From assembly GCA_035545735.1 (NCBI GenBank), contig DASZXS010000086.1, positions 40,744-104,743 on the forward strand: 64,000 nt of DNA, written 5' to 3'. The notes beneath the pieces were generated by a model. It was not told the DNA's origin. It searched no databases and worked only from the letters and a program-made list of their open reading frames with translations. A program made the translations under genes and the position numbers. Positions 34,311 through 43,888 of this stretch are shown here, piece by piece (the first letter of the stretch is position 1; every line of letters starts with the position of its first letter). Source of the stretch: JAJYKC01 sp035545735 (lineage in GTDB: Bacteria > Acidobacteriota > Terriglobia > Bryobacterales > Bryobacteraceae).

Positions 34311-34347
34311 GGCCAAAAAACAGCATTTTTCTTGGGATTTTTTGGCC
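34311..34347 (-). repeat. Inverted repeat upstream of the HU gene
   Basis: GGCCAAAAAA and TTTTTTGGCC form a perfect 10-bp inverted repeat around 17 bases in the recA-HU gap. As RNA it could be a terminator-like structure for either strand. Confidence 0.5.
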
Positions 34348-34375
34348 GGAACGACCTAAAAAGCAAGCCAGGCAA

Positions 34376-34407
34376 GGGTTTGGCGGGTAGCGGGCTCCGC
34401 CAAACCC
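34376..34407 (-). terminator. Hairpin at the end of recA
   Basis: GGGTTTGGCGG and CCGCCAAACCC form a perfect 11-bp stem with a 10-nt loop, 15 bases after the recA stop. The following bases are only moderately T-rich, so termination may be imperfect. Confidence 0.6.
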
Positions 34408-34422
34408 GATTTTGGAGCGATT

Positions 34423-35538
34423 TCAGGCCCCCTTGGCCTGAGCGCCGCGGACCAACGGGATCTGTTCCGGCGCGGGCGATTTGGCCGGCCCGGCGGCTTC
34501 CGGACGTGCCGCGGCGGGCGTCAACTGCAGTTGCTCCCGCAGTTCGCGCTCCAGGCGGGAGGCAAGCTCCGCATTCGCAATGAGCGAGCCGCGCGCGTTC
34601 TCGCGGCCCTGCCCGAGCCGTTCGCCGCCGTAGCTGAACCAGGTCCCGCTCTTTTCCACAACGCCTTGCGCGGAGGCCAGGTCCAGCAAATCTCCTTCGC
34701 GGGAGATGCCGGTTCCGTAGAGGATGTCCACTTCGGCCTCGCGAAACGGAGCGGCCACTTTGTTCTTTACCACCTTCACGCGGGTGCGATTGCCGACCAC
34801 GATGTCTCCGTCTTTAATGGCGGAAGCGCGACGGACCTCAATGCGCACGGAGGAGTAAAACTTCAGCGCGCGCCCTCCGGTGGTCGTTTCCGGGTTGCCG
34901 AACACAACGCCGATTTTCTCGCGCACCTGGTTTATAAAGATGAGCAGCGCGTTCGTTCGCGCAACCGTGCCGGTAAGCTTCCGCAATGCCTGTGACATCA
35001 GCCGCGCGTGGAGTCCCATGTGGCTATCGCCCATTTCCCCCTCCAGTTCCGCCTTGGGAACCAGCGCGGCCACCGAGTCCACCACGGCGACATCGAAAGC
35101 AGCGGTTCCAATCAGCGCGCCGGCAATTTCGAGGGCCTGCTCTCCGCAATCCGGCTGGGAAACGATTAGATTGTCCACGTCAACGCCGAGCTTACGGGCG
35201 TAAACCGGGTCCAGAGCGTGCTCGGCATCGATGAAAGCGGCGGCTCCGCCCTCCTTTTGCGCCTGCGCGATCACCTGGAGCGCCAACGTGGTTTTACCGG
35301 AAGACTCCGGCCCAAAGATTTCCACCACGCGCCCGCGCGGGAGACCGCCCGCGCCGAGCGCCAGATCGATCGAAATGGAACCGGTGGAAATGACTGGAAC
35401 CGGAACGATATCCCGCCCTCCCAGGCGAAGCACCGACCCCTTGCCAAACTGCTTATCCATCTGGGACAGCGCCTGATCAATCGCCCGTTGCCGCGCCGCG
35501 CCCTCTAATTTCGTACCGGTTCGCGTGTTTTCGATCAC
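34423..35538 (-). CDS. recA: Recombinase RecA
   Basis: The strand-exchange and SOS co-protease of 371 aa. It shows MDKQFGKGSVLRLGG, Walker A GPESSGKTT, AAFIDAEHALDP, Walker B DVAVVDSVAALVP, the L1 region AELEGEMGDSHMGLHARLMSQALRKLTG, LLIFINQVREKIGV and L2 NPETTTGGRALKFYSSVR. The frame starts with GTG at 35538; no Shine-Dalgarno is visible and a short inverted repeat GCGCC-AA-GGCGC lies at 35553-35564. I see no LexA-type box of the GAAC-N4-GTTC kind upstream. Confidence 0.95.
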   Translation of the reverse strand: MIENTRTGTKLEGAARQRAIDQALSQMDKQFGKGSVLRLGGRDIVPVPVISTGSISIDLALGAGGLPRGRVVEIFGPESSGKTTLALQVIAQAQKEGGAAAFIDAEHALDPVYARKLGVDVDNLIVSQPDCGEQALEIAGALIGTAAFDVAVVDSVAALVPKAELEGEMGDSHMGLHARLMSQALRKLTGTVARTNALLIFINQVREKIGVVFGNPETTTGGRALKFYSSVRIEVRRASAIKDGDIVVGNRTRVKVVKNKVAAPFREAEVDILYGTGISREGDLLDLASAQGVVEKSGTWFSYGGERLGQGRENARGSLIANAELASRLERELREQLQLTPAAARPEAAGPAKSPAPEQIPLVRGAQAKGA

Positions 35539-35615
35539 GCAACATTAGTGCGGCGCCAAGGCGCGACTCTCCCGAAAGATCAACGGCTCGGCCTCTTCCG
35601 ACGTCAAATTTGTGG

Positions 35616-36287
35616 ATGCGACGCCTAATTTCCTTCCTGCTGGCGGTAGGGGCTCTCCAAGCGGCCGAACAGCCGCCCGCGAGCCTGATGATCACCTATC
35701 AGTGCATGCCCGCGGACCGGCCGGCGCTGCGAAAAGCCATGCTGGACTCCGGGCTCGCACGCTTCCAGCACTGGCAGGAAGCCGGCGTCCTGCGAAGCTT
35801 CCTCATTCTCTTCAGCCGCCACGTAAATAGCGGGCGCTGGGACATGCTGGCCCTGCTGCACTTTGCCGATTCGACCAAAGTGGACCGGTGGAGCGAGATC
35901 GAGAAATGGTGGCCCGCCGGACTGGCCAAGGAGGAGCTATCGCTGCTGACGGACGTTCGAACCGGCATGGTGGATCTGGTCCAACAGAACGCCGGGGCCG
36001 ATCCGCCGGAAAAGCCGGTGTTTGTGGTGACGCCACTATCGTTTGAGCAGCCGTCGCAGGCGCTGGGCAGGCTGCAGGCGTCGCTGGCGGCGCAGGCGGA
36101 GCGATGGCTCGCCGGAAAAGCGGTAACTCTCTCCGAGGCATTCCTGTCGCGGCCGCCAGGGGATATGGCCTATGTGGTCCAGGAATTCGACAACGAGGAG
36201 GCTTTCGAAAAAAGCCCGCCCCTGACGCCGCCCAACGGCGCCGCGCAGGGGGAGCCTGTAGTCGCGGAAGTCTTGCTGGCGCGGTAA
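35616..36287 (+). CDS. Secreted protein of unknown function
   Basis: A 223-aa protein with a signal peptide (MRRLISFLLAVGALQAAEQ, cleavage after about residue 18). The mature part has one segment (LMITYQCMPADRPALRKAML...FQHWQEAGVLRSFLILFSR) whose strand-helix-strand pattern resembles ferredoxin-like dimeric barrels, and a second similar half from FVVTPLSFEQP. I do not name a family. ATG 35616 is preferred over an upstream TTG because it begins the signal peptide. It is divergent from recA and convergent with the PQQ dehydrogenase. Confidence 0.65.
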   Translation: MRRLISFLLAVGALQAAEQPPASLMITYQCMPADRPALRKAMLDSGLARFQHWQEAGVLRSFLILFSRHVNSGRWDMLALLHFADSTKVDRWSEIEKWWPAGLAKEELSLLTDVRTGMVDLVQQNAGADPPEKPVFVVTPLSFEQPSQALGRLQASLAAQAERWLAGKAVTLSEAFLSRPPGDMAYVVQEFDNEEAFEKSPPLTPPNGAAQGEPVVAEVLLAR

Positions 36288-36293
36288 AAAAAG

Positions 36294-37898
36294 CTATTCT
36301 CCCGGCAACGCGAAGGCGTAGAGCATGTCGCCCGCTCCCGCCAGCAGATATTGGCGCCCGTCGAGCTCATAGGTAATCAGCCCGCTGCTCACGTCCGAGG
36401 CCAGCGTGACATGCCACAGAAGCCTGCCCGTGGCCGGGTCCAGAGCGACCAAATTTCCCGCGGGGTCTCCCGAAAAAAGCAGATGGCCCGCCGTGGTGAG
36501 AAGGCTGAAGATGTCCCCACCGGGACTGGGCCAGACATGCTGCCAGCGAATTTTTCCCGTCCGATAGTCGATGGCCTTGAGCACCGATTTATCCCAAATG
36601 CCGGCCTCCCGGCCGCCGTAGCCTTCCGGATGCGCATCGGTGTCGGTGAGATAAAAGAGACTGTAGGATTCGATCGCGCCCACGTAGAACAGCCCGGTTT
36701 CCGGATTGAAGGCCGGCGCAGGCCAGTTGGTGCCGCCTCCCGCCGCCGGAGCAACCAGCACGCCGTCGGTCTTCGGTTCCTTTTCTGGATTTGGAATCGG
36801 AACGCCGTGCGAATCCAGGCCCTTGGTCCAGTTCACGTTGACGTAGTGTGAGGTGATCAAATGCTCCCCGGTGGCGCGGTCCAGAACGAAGAAATATCCG
36901 TTGCGCGCAGCTTGTGCGAGCAGCTTCCTCGGCTTGCCGTTGAAGTCCGCGTCGAACAGCACGGGAGTTTGCACGGAGTCCCAATCATGCGTGTCGTGAG
37001 GCGACACCTGATACCACCAGACGAGCTTGCCGGTGTCGGGATTCAGCGCCACGATGGAGCAGGTCCAAAGGTTGTCGCCCTTGCGTCCCTGTCCCGCGTG
37101 CACCGGATTCGGATTGCCGGTTCCCCAATAGATAAGGTTTAGCTCGGGGTCGTAGGTGCCGGGCATCCAGGTCATGCCGCCGCCATGCGCCATGGCATCC
37201 GGACCCGGCCACGTTTCGGAGCCCTTTTCACCCGGATGAGGCTCGGTATCCCAACGCCATTGAACCGCGCCCGTCTCCGGATCCCGCGCTTCGAGGAAGC
37301 CCGGAACGTCCAGCGAATCCCCACCGACCCCCACCAGAACATGATTGCGGATGATCAGCGGGGCGGGCGTGGAGAAATACTGCTGCTTCACGTCGGCAAT
37401 CTCCACGCTCCAGCGCAGTTTGCCGGTGTCCTTTTCGAGCGAAATGAGGTGGTTGTCCGGAGTTTCGAAGAAAAGCCAGTTCGCATAGATGCCCACACCG
37501 CGATTCCCAATGTGGATGCCTCCCCGCGACTCCCATTTGTAGTGCCACAGCTCTCTGCCGGTGCGCGCATCCACTGCCCAGGCGTGGTCGGGCAGCGTGA
37601 AGTAAAGAACTCCGTTCACTTCGAGCGGCGTCGCCTTGATCGTCTTTCCGAAGGGGTTCGTATCGGCTCCGGTATTGATGCGATGCGCCCAGCTCAGCGC
37701 GAGGCCGCGGACGTTGCTCGCGTTAATCTGCTTCAGCGGGCTGTAGCGGCGGCCGGAATAGTCACCGTTAAAGGTGGGCCAGGTGTCGGTGGGAGGCTTC
37801 AGAAGCTTGGCCGGGTCCAGCGCGTCGGCCGCCACCGCCAGGCTCAGAGTTCCGGCGAGACAGATTAGAAAAGGTCTACCCAAACGCGGCGCTTTCAT
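36294..37898 (-). CDS. PQQ-dependent alcohol/sugar dehydrogenase
   Basis: A periplasmic quinoprotein of 534 aa with a signal peptide (to about residue 25) and an eight-bladed propeller. W-type docking repeats are visible: ARTGRELWHYKWES, KDTGKLRWSVEIAD, PDTGKLVWWYQVSP, RTGKIRWQHVW and ATGRLLWHVTLAS. The catalytic Asp region reads SPHDTHDWDSVQTPVLFD, comparable with the Asp of methanol and ethanol dehydrogenases. The substrate is probably an alcohol or sugar, but the type is not certain. Its start overlaps the stop of the cytochrome gene (ATGA), which should be its electron acceptor. Confidence 0.9.
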   Translation of the reverse strand: MKAPRLGRPFLICLAGTLSLAVAADALDPAKLLKPPTDTWPTFNGDYSGRRYSPLKQINASNVRGLALSWAHRINTGADTNPFGKTIKATPLEVNGVLYFTLPDHAWAVDARTGRELWHYKWESRGGIHIGNRGVGIYANWLFFETPDNHLISLEKDTGKLRWSVEIADVKQQYFSTPAPLIIRNHVLVGVGGDSLDVPGFLEARDPETGAVQWRWDTEPHPGEKGSETWPGPDAMAHGGGMTWMPGTYDPELNLIYWGTGNPNPVHAGQGRKGDNLWTCSIVALNPDTGKLVWWYQVSPHDTHDWDSVQTPVLFDADFNGKPRKLLAQAARNGYFFVLDRATGEHLITSHYVNVNWTKGLDSHGVPIPNPEKEPKTDGVLVAPAAGGGTNWPAPAFNPETGLFYVGAIESYSLFYLTDTDAHPEGYGGREAGIWDKSVLKAIDYRTGKIRWQHVWPSPGGDIFSLLTTAGHLLFSGDPAGNLVALDPATGRLLWHVTLASDVSSGLITYELDGRQYLLAGAGDMLYAFALPGE

Positions 37899-38755
37899 TT
37901 CAAAGTCTCCAAATAGGCCAGGATATTGTGCATGTCCGCATCGCGGTATTCGCCGAGAAGATCCTGGTGACCCTTTAGGGGGTCGCGGACTTCGATTTTC
38001 ACTCCATCCGCACCCAACAGAAAGGAGCGGTACGCTCCTGAGGAATCGCGCAGGGAGACATTGAAATCATCGACATGAACGAGCGTGCCGGAGAGGGCGC
38101 TTCCATCGGGCAGCGTCACGGTAACGGTGGGAGTGGCGCGGCCGGTCCTCGCCGCCCCCGCATTGCGCCGCGACTCGGGGTAAAGGAAGCGCGACTGCAA
38201 GGCTACCGGGTCATATTTGGCCGCGATGCCGGCCAGGTCGCCGGTGGGGGAATGACATTCCGCACAATGGGATTCGAAGTAGACTTTCCCGGCCGAGGCA
38301 TCGCCGGTGACGACGTTGAGAATTTTGTATTCGCCGCGGTTGACGGCGGCCTGGGAGAGGGAGAGGAGAAATGCGGCAATGTCCTTGATCTGCGGCTCCG
38401 TCATGTCGAACTTCGGCATGCCCTTGCCGGGCCGCCCGTTCAAAATGACCGGCCCGATCTCTTTCCCCGAGCCCTCGTCATGGAGGACCAGAACCGAGCG
38501 AATCAGATCGGGGCCCGAGCTTCCGCCCTTGGCCTCCGAACCGTGGCAGAAGCCGCAATTGGAGACGAACCGGGCTTGGCCGCGTTCAACGGCGGCCGGA
38601 TCGGGCGGGGGCGCAAGCCCGAAAAAATTAGGCCGCGCCGGCTTCGCCTGGGGTGGTTTGGCGGCGGGAGAGAGTCTGGGTTCCTGGGCGGCCAGCATCC
38701 CGCACAATGCGGCGCACATGGCCGAACCGGAAAAAAGGGACCGGAAAAGCTTCAC
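37895..38755 (-). CDS. Diheme-type c cytochrome, partner of the PQQ dehydrogenase
   Basis: A 286-aa exported protein with two CxxCH motifs: CGFCHG near residue 72 and CAECHS near 180. A Met in GKGMPKFDMTEPQIKDIAAFLLS could be an axial ligand of the first heme. The C-terminal half also has a beta-rich insertion (TVTVTLPDGSALSGTLVHVDDFNVSLRD) before the final helix HNILAYLETLK. GTG 38755 with GAGG upstream is the start. It is co-transcribed with the dehydrogenase, to which it should pass electrons. Confidence 0.87.
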   Translation of the reverse strand: MKLFRSLFSGSAMCAALCGMLAAQEPRLSPAAKPPQAKPARPNFFGLAPPPDPAAVERGQARFVSNCGFCHGSEAKGGSSGPDLIRSVLVLHDEGSGKEIGPVILNGRPGKGMPKFDMTEPQIKDIAAFLLSLSQAAVNRGEYKILNVVTGDASAGKVYFESHCAECHSPTGDLAGIAAKYDPVALQSRFLYPESRRNAGAARTGRATPTVTVTLPDGSALSGTLVHVDDFNVSLRDSSGAYRSFLLGADGVKIEVRDPLKGHQDLLGEYRDADMHNILAYLETLK

Positions 38756-38836
38756 AAATGCCTCTAATTTGCACTTTAGCGCGAATGGCTACGGGCGGGG
38801 CAAATCGGAGAAGCGGGAGCGGAGAGAAGCGGCCAG

Positions 38837-39202
38837 TCAGACTCGCTGGATTTCCAGTTGGTCGCCCGGCTGGGTGTGCGTGCGGCGGATTGTTCCGGCG
38901 GGGAGTTCGAGCACCGAATGCGCCAGCAGGTCGGCGGAGAAACGCCGCGGGACCATATTCTCCCGCACCTTGCGGACTTTCCGGTTCCGGTCGAGATAAA
39001 CGACGTCGATGGGGAAGCGCATGCCAAAGCTGTGAACGGATTCGCACGGCACGATCAAAAGCCCCGAGCCGGGCTCGAGGCAATCGCGGCCCAACAGCCC
39101 TTTCCGGCGTTCCGCACTCGACCCCGCGACCGCGGTCCGTTCGGAAATCGACGTTTTGCGAGTCTGGTTTCGCACCGAAACTATGGTTTGTTCTTCCGCC
39201 AT
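38837..39202 (-). CDS. DUF192 family protein
   Basis: A 121-aa protein with the DUF192 hallmark GLLGRDCLEPGSGLLIVPCESVHSFGMRFPIDVVYLDRNRKV and SVLELPAGTI near the end. No clear signal peptide is present, though many relatives are exported. The function of the family is unknown. It lies two bases after the J-domain gene and is surely co-transcribed with it. Confidence 0.88.
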   Translation of the reverse strand: MAEEQTIVSVRNQTRKTSISERTAVAGSSAERRKGLLGRDCLEPGSGLLIVPCESVHSFGMRFPIDVVYLDRNRKVRKVRENMVPRRFSADLLAHSVLELPAGTIRRTHTQPGDQLEIQRV

Positions 39203-39204
39203 CT

Positions 39205-39828
39205 TTACGATGCCCCCCGTTCCGGGGAAGCGGACCAGGCATTCCCGGTTTCCGCGGCTTTAAGCAGGTGATAGAGCACCCCGTTTGCCGGGAGCTTTTC
39301 CTCAACGTAGTCAATCCCAGCCGAGGTGATGAGGTAATCGCTCTCCTCGCCCTGCCGGAGGAAACCCTTCTCCTTGAGATACCAAAGAGTAAAAACCAGG
39401 TGCTCCCGGGGAAACGACATCAGCGTCTCAAATTCCAGGAGGGAGATGCCAGGGTCATCCGCGTCGGCCCGACGCCGGTTGTAGAGGAGGCAAAGGATTC
39501 CCATCCTGCGGTTTCCTTCGCCGTCAATCCCAACGGCAAACTCCTTGAGATTGAAGACATTCAGAGGCTCCAACCGCCGCACCGCGTAGGTGGCCTCGTA
39601 GGCGGCCCGCGCCTCCGGATCGGAAAGGAGCCGGTAGGCCTGGCCGAGGAGAAGAAACCGGTCCGTATCGCCGGTCTCCGGATTGTCCGGGTGGTAACGC
39701 GCGGCCAGCATGCGATAGACACGCTGGATTGTCTCCTGTTCCGCGTTCGGGCTGATCTGCATCAACTCGTAATAATCGATGAAAGTATCCTGGGTCCTAT
39801 CGACCGGCGGCGCTTCGTTTTTTCGCAT
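39205..39828 (-). CDS. J-domain (DnaJ-like) protein
   Basis: A 207-aa protein with an N-terminal J domain (residues about 17-80: DYYELMQISPNAEQETIQRVYRMLAARYHPDNPETGD, with the essential HPD motif). The C-terminal part is not a standard DnaJ zinc or substrate domain; it resembles a small winged helix (LLEFETLMSFPREHLVFTLWYLKEKGFLRQ). It may be a co-chaperone for DnaK with a specific client. It diverges from the prepilin peptidase. Confidence 0.87.
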   Translation of the reverse strand: MRKNEAPPVDRTQDTFIDYYELMQISPNAEQETIQRVYRMLAARYHPDNPETGDTDRFLLLGQAYRLLSDPEARAAYEATYAVRRLEPLNVFNLKEFAVGIDGEGNRRMGILCLLYNRRRADADDPGISLLEFETLMSFPREHLVFTLWYLKEKGFLRQGEESDYLITSAGIDYVEEKLPANGVLYHLLKAAETGNAWSASPERGAS

Positions 39829-39873
39829 GGCTAATTTCGCAAAACCAATTCTTTTGAGCTCTTACCCGTTCGC

Positions 39874-39879
39874 TATAAT
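39874..39879 (+). promoter_or_regulatory. -10 element giving a probably leaderless cpaA mRNA
   Basis: A perfect TATAAT ends eight bases before the ATG at 39888, so transcription should begin almost at the start codon. No Shine-Dalgarno sequence is present. A good -35 is not seen. Confidence 0.5.
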
Positions 39880-39887
39880 TGCAAAAC

Positions 39888-40436
39888 ATGTATCCGCTCC
39901 CGCTCGCGCTGGTGATTCCGCTCATTCTAGTCGTGATCACCGCGGGAGTCTATGACATTCTCTGGCGCAGAATTCCGAATTGGGTCTCCTTTTCGGGAAT
40001 AGTTCTCGGATTCGGCGGCAACATATTTCTATCTCACTGGCACGGCTTCAAAAATGCGGCGCTTGGTTTTGGCCTCGGCTTTCTGGTTTATTTTTGTCTT
40101 TACCTGCTGCGGGGAATGGGCGCCGGCGACGTAAAACTGATGGCCGCCGTCGGCGCCTTTAGCGGGCCCGGCAACTGGGTGGCGATTCTAGTGCTGACGG
40201 CCGTGCTTGGCGCGGGATGCGCGATCTTCCTGATCCTGTCCCGCGGAGCGCTGAGCCAGACGCTGGTAAACATCTGGCACATTCTCCGGGAACTGGCCCA
40301 TTTTCGCGCTCCTTATAAGAGCCACGAGAAAATCGACGTCCGCAATTCCAGCGCGCTCCGCCTCCCGCATGGCGCGGTGATCGCGCTGGCGGTAATCGCT
40401 TTCGTGGGCCTGGCGCGGAACTTCCTCGCGGCGTAG
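39888..40436 (+). CDS. cpaA: Prepilin peptidase CpaA/TadV family
   Basis: An A24-type aspartic prepilin peptidase of 182 aa with about five membrane helices. The two active-site aspartates are in AGVYDILWRRIPN and the GxGD motif GMGAGDVKLMAAVGAF. It should cut the leader peptides of the two Flp pilins and perhaps the TadE/F pseudopilins of this locus. It is the only machinery gene placed opposite to the main Tad operon and converges on it. Confidence 0.9.
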   Translation: MYPLPLALVIPLILVVITAGVYDILWRRIPNWVSFSGIVLGFGGNIFLSHWHGFKNAALGFGLGFLVYFCLYLLRGMGAGDVKLMAAVGAFSGPGNWVAILVLTAVLGAGCAIFLILSRGALSQTLVNIWHILRELAHFRAPYKSHEKIDVRNSSALRLPHGAVIALAVIAFVGLARNFLAA

Positions 40437-40462
40437 CGGCCGGCCCGGATCGACCTGCCGGT

Positions 40463-40564
40463 CTAGAAGTCCCTGGACTTGCGCTGACGGCGGCGCACAA
40501 TCAACAGCGCCAGAACAGCAACGGCGCCAACCCAAAGGATCGTGGTGAGCATATGGCTAGGCAT
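40463..40564 (-). CDS. 33-aa single-span membrane peptide at the end of the Tad operon
   Basis: A very small frame encoding MPSHMLTTILWVGAVAVLAL followed by LIVRRRQRKSRDF: one membrane helix and a strongly basic C-terminal tail. The ATG at 40564 has a textbook AAGGAG eight bases upstream, and the frame lies 31 bases after the TadC stop. The design (helix plus RRRQRK tail, inside-positive) is typical of genuine micro-membrane-proteins. I know no family for it. A role as an accessory of the pilus platform is inferred from position. Confidence 0.6.
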   Translation of the reverse strand: MPSHMLTTILWVGAVAVLALLIVRRRQRKSRDF

Positions 40565-40595
40565 TTTCTTTTCTCCTTAATTCAAAATTACGTCT

Positions 40596-41531
40596 TTATT
40601 TCAAACTTACGTCTCTCAGTAACGGCAAGAGTGTTTTGTTGAGCTGGATCAGCGCAGGTCCGAGCGCCACCAGCACAATGGATGGCAGGATCAGGAAGAA
40701 GATCGGGAAGATCAGCTTGACTCCGATCTTGTTGGCCCGCTCCTCGGCTTCCTGTTTCCTGCGGGTCCGCATGAAATCGGCATGCGTGCGAAGAGCATCG
40801 CCCATGCTGGTGCCAAAGCGGTCGCTTTGGACAAGCAGGGATACCAGTTTCTTTGTTTCCGGCTCGCCGGTGCGGCGGCCGAGATTGAGAAGAGCATCGG
40901 TGCGGCGCGTTCCCGCGCGCATTTCCAGCGACACCAAAGCGAGTTCCTCGCTGAGCGGCTTATGAACGAATTCAATCTCCCGGGCGACTACGCGAATCGC
41001 CTGGTCGAGTCCAAGACCGGCCTCGGTGCAGACCACCATCAAGTCCAGTGCGTCCGGCAAAGAGAGGCGGATGATGTTCTGGCGGCGGCTGATGAGAAGG
41101 TCGAGCACCAGGTTGGGCGCCAGATAGCCCACCACGGCGCCGAGAAACGGCGCGGCGAAGCTCAGAATGGGAGCTTCGATATAGCTCCGAAGAATCAGTC
41201 CGGCAAGCAGCAGCGCGGCGCAAAGAAGTACCTTGATTCCGAAAAACACGGCAAGGGCGTAATCCTGACGGAACCCGGCGCCGGTCAACAACCGCCGCGT
41301 GAGCGACGCCGCCTGCGGCGAGATGGGAACCTTTTCGCCCACCCATTGGAGCGAGGTGACGACTTTGGCCATCCCCGGCGCGCCGGCCTGGACGGTGGAT
41401 ATCGGAACCACGGGCGCGGCGGAGCCGATCTGTCCCGCGACATTGCCGGCTTTCACCAGGCGGAGATAGCCTAGCGCGAACACGCTGGCGCCGATGATGA
41501 GGAACAACGCGACTGCAATTAAGAGGGCCAT
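40596..41531 (-). CDS. tadC: Tad pilus platform protein TadC
   Basis: An inner-membrane platform protein of 311 aa of the type II secretion F family. It has N-terminal helices, then RRQNIIRLSLPDALDLMVVCTEAGLGLDQAI and ELALVSLEMRAGTRRTDALLNLG, the T2SSF core, and C-terminal helices (IFFLILPSIVLVALGPALIQL). With TadB it anchors the CpaF ATPase. It lies four bases after TadB. Confidence 0.92.
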   Translation of the reverse strand: MALLIAVALFLIIGASVFALGYLRLVKAGNVAGQIGSAAPVVPISTVQAGAPGMAKVVTSLQWVGEKVPISPQAASLTRRLLTGAGFRQDYALAVFFGIKVLLCAALLLAGLILRSYIEAPILSFAAPFLGAVVGYLAPNLVLDLLISRRQNIIRLSLPDALDLMVVCTEAGLGLDQAIRVVAREIEFVHKPLSEELALVSLEMRAGTRRTDALLNLGRRTGEPETKKLVSLLVQSDRFGTSMGDALRTHADFMRTRRKQEAEERANKIGVKLIFPIFFLILPSIVLVALGPALIQLNKTLLPLLRDVSLK

Positions 41532-41535
41532 AGAG

Positions 41536-42501
41536 TCACACCTTGATATTTACGATCTTCCGGAGGAAGTAGAACCCCAGAACCTGAGCAAGCAGCGCCG
41601 CGACAATCAGCTTCTTACCCAGCGGGTCCTCGGTCAGGCCCGGCAAATAGGTGGGCGCGACAATGGAGAGCCCGAACGCCAGGATGAACGGCATCAGGCT
41701 CAGAATGGTGGCAGTCAGACGTCCGTGCGCCGACGCGGCCTTTACCTGGCCCTTGACGCGGAACCGCTCGCGGATAATATGAGCGAGATTCATCAGAATC
41801 TCTGCAAGATTGCCGCCCGTTTCGCGCTGGAGGAGAACCGCGGAAACAAAGAACCGCACATCCAACAGCGGAACGCGGCGCACCAAATTCTTCATCGACA
41901 CGTCGAAGTCCGCGCCCAGGTTGAGCTCGTGGAATATCGTCCGTATCTCGCTCCTCATGGGTTCCGCGGCTTCCTCGGCGAGTAATTCGAGGCTCACGGA
42001 GAAAGCGTGGCCGGCGCGAACCGACCTGGCGATGAAATCGAGGCCCTCGGGGAATTGCTTTTCGAACGCGTTCAGCCGTTTCCGAGCCTTGTACCGAATC
42101 AGGAGCAGCGGAAGCAGCGGAAACAAAATCGCAAGGGCGAGGCTGCTCAAATCCGGGTAGATGAGCACGTGAAAGAACCTTCCGAAAATCGCGCCGCCCA
42201 CGGCCAGCATGGCCATCAGTCCAAGGAGTCCGGCGGGAGTCCAATCTAATCCGGCGGAAGAGATACGGTCCTGCAGCGCGCGCCCGAAAGCGAACCGGTA
42301 GAGACCGTCCCGGCGGTCTCCGACGGGCGCTTTCTGAAGGAATACGCGGACCTTGGTCTGTGTCACCTCCGGCGTGACGGTTTTCAGAATCTGATCGACC
42401 TTTTTCTTCTGCTGCGCTTCGAGAAAACGGAATCCGATCGCGGCGGCGAGCAGCGTAAGGCCGAAGAACGCGAAGAAAAGAAATATCCAGAGTGCCGTCA
42501 T
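41536..42501 (-). CDS. tadB: Tad pilus platform protein TadB
   Basis: A 321-aa T2SSF-family membrane protein. The core FEKQFPEGLDFIARSVRAGHAFSVSLELLAEE and GADFDVSMKNLVRRVPLLDVRFFVSAVLLQRETGGNLAEIL is typical of TadB/CpaG. Helices flank it, including the C-terminal pair. It forms the platform with TadC. It lies ten bases after the CpaF gene. Confidence 0.92.
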   Translation of the reverse strand: MTALWIFLFFAFFGLTLLAAAIGFRFLEAQQKKKVDQILKTVTPEVTQTKVRVFLQKAPVGDRRDGLYRFAFGRALQDRISSAGLDWTPAGLLGLMAMLAVGGAIFGRFFHVLIYPDLSSLALAILFPLLPLLLIRYKARKRLNAFEKQFPEGLDFIARSVRAGHAFSVSLELLAEEAAEPMRSEIRTIFHELNLGADFDVSMKNLVRRVPLLDVRFFVSAVLLQRETGGNLAEILMNLAHIIRERFRVKGQVKAASAHGRLTATILSLMPFILAFGLSIVAPTYLPGLTEDPLGKKLIVAALLAQVLGFYFLRKIVNIKV

Positions 42502-42510
42502 ATGATCTCC

Positions 42511-43872
<1,362 letters not shown>

Positions 43873-43888
43873 AACAAAAATTCCCCTT

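Noticed and set aside
35539..35615. LexA/SOS box upstream of recA
   Set aside because: Neither GAAC-N4-GTTC nor CTGT-N8-ACAG was found. The repeat GCGCC-AA-GGCGC is too short and lies in the leader.
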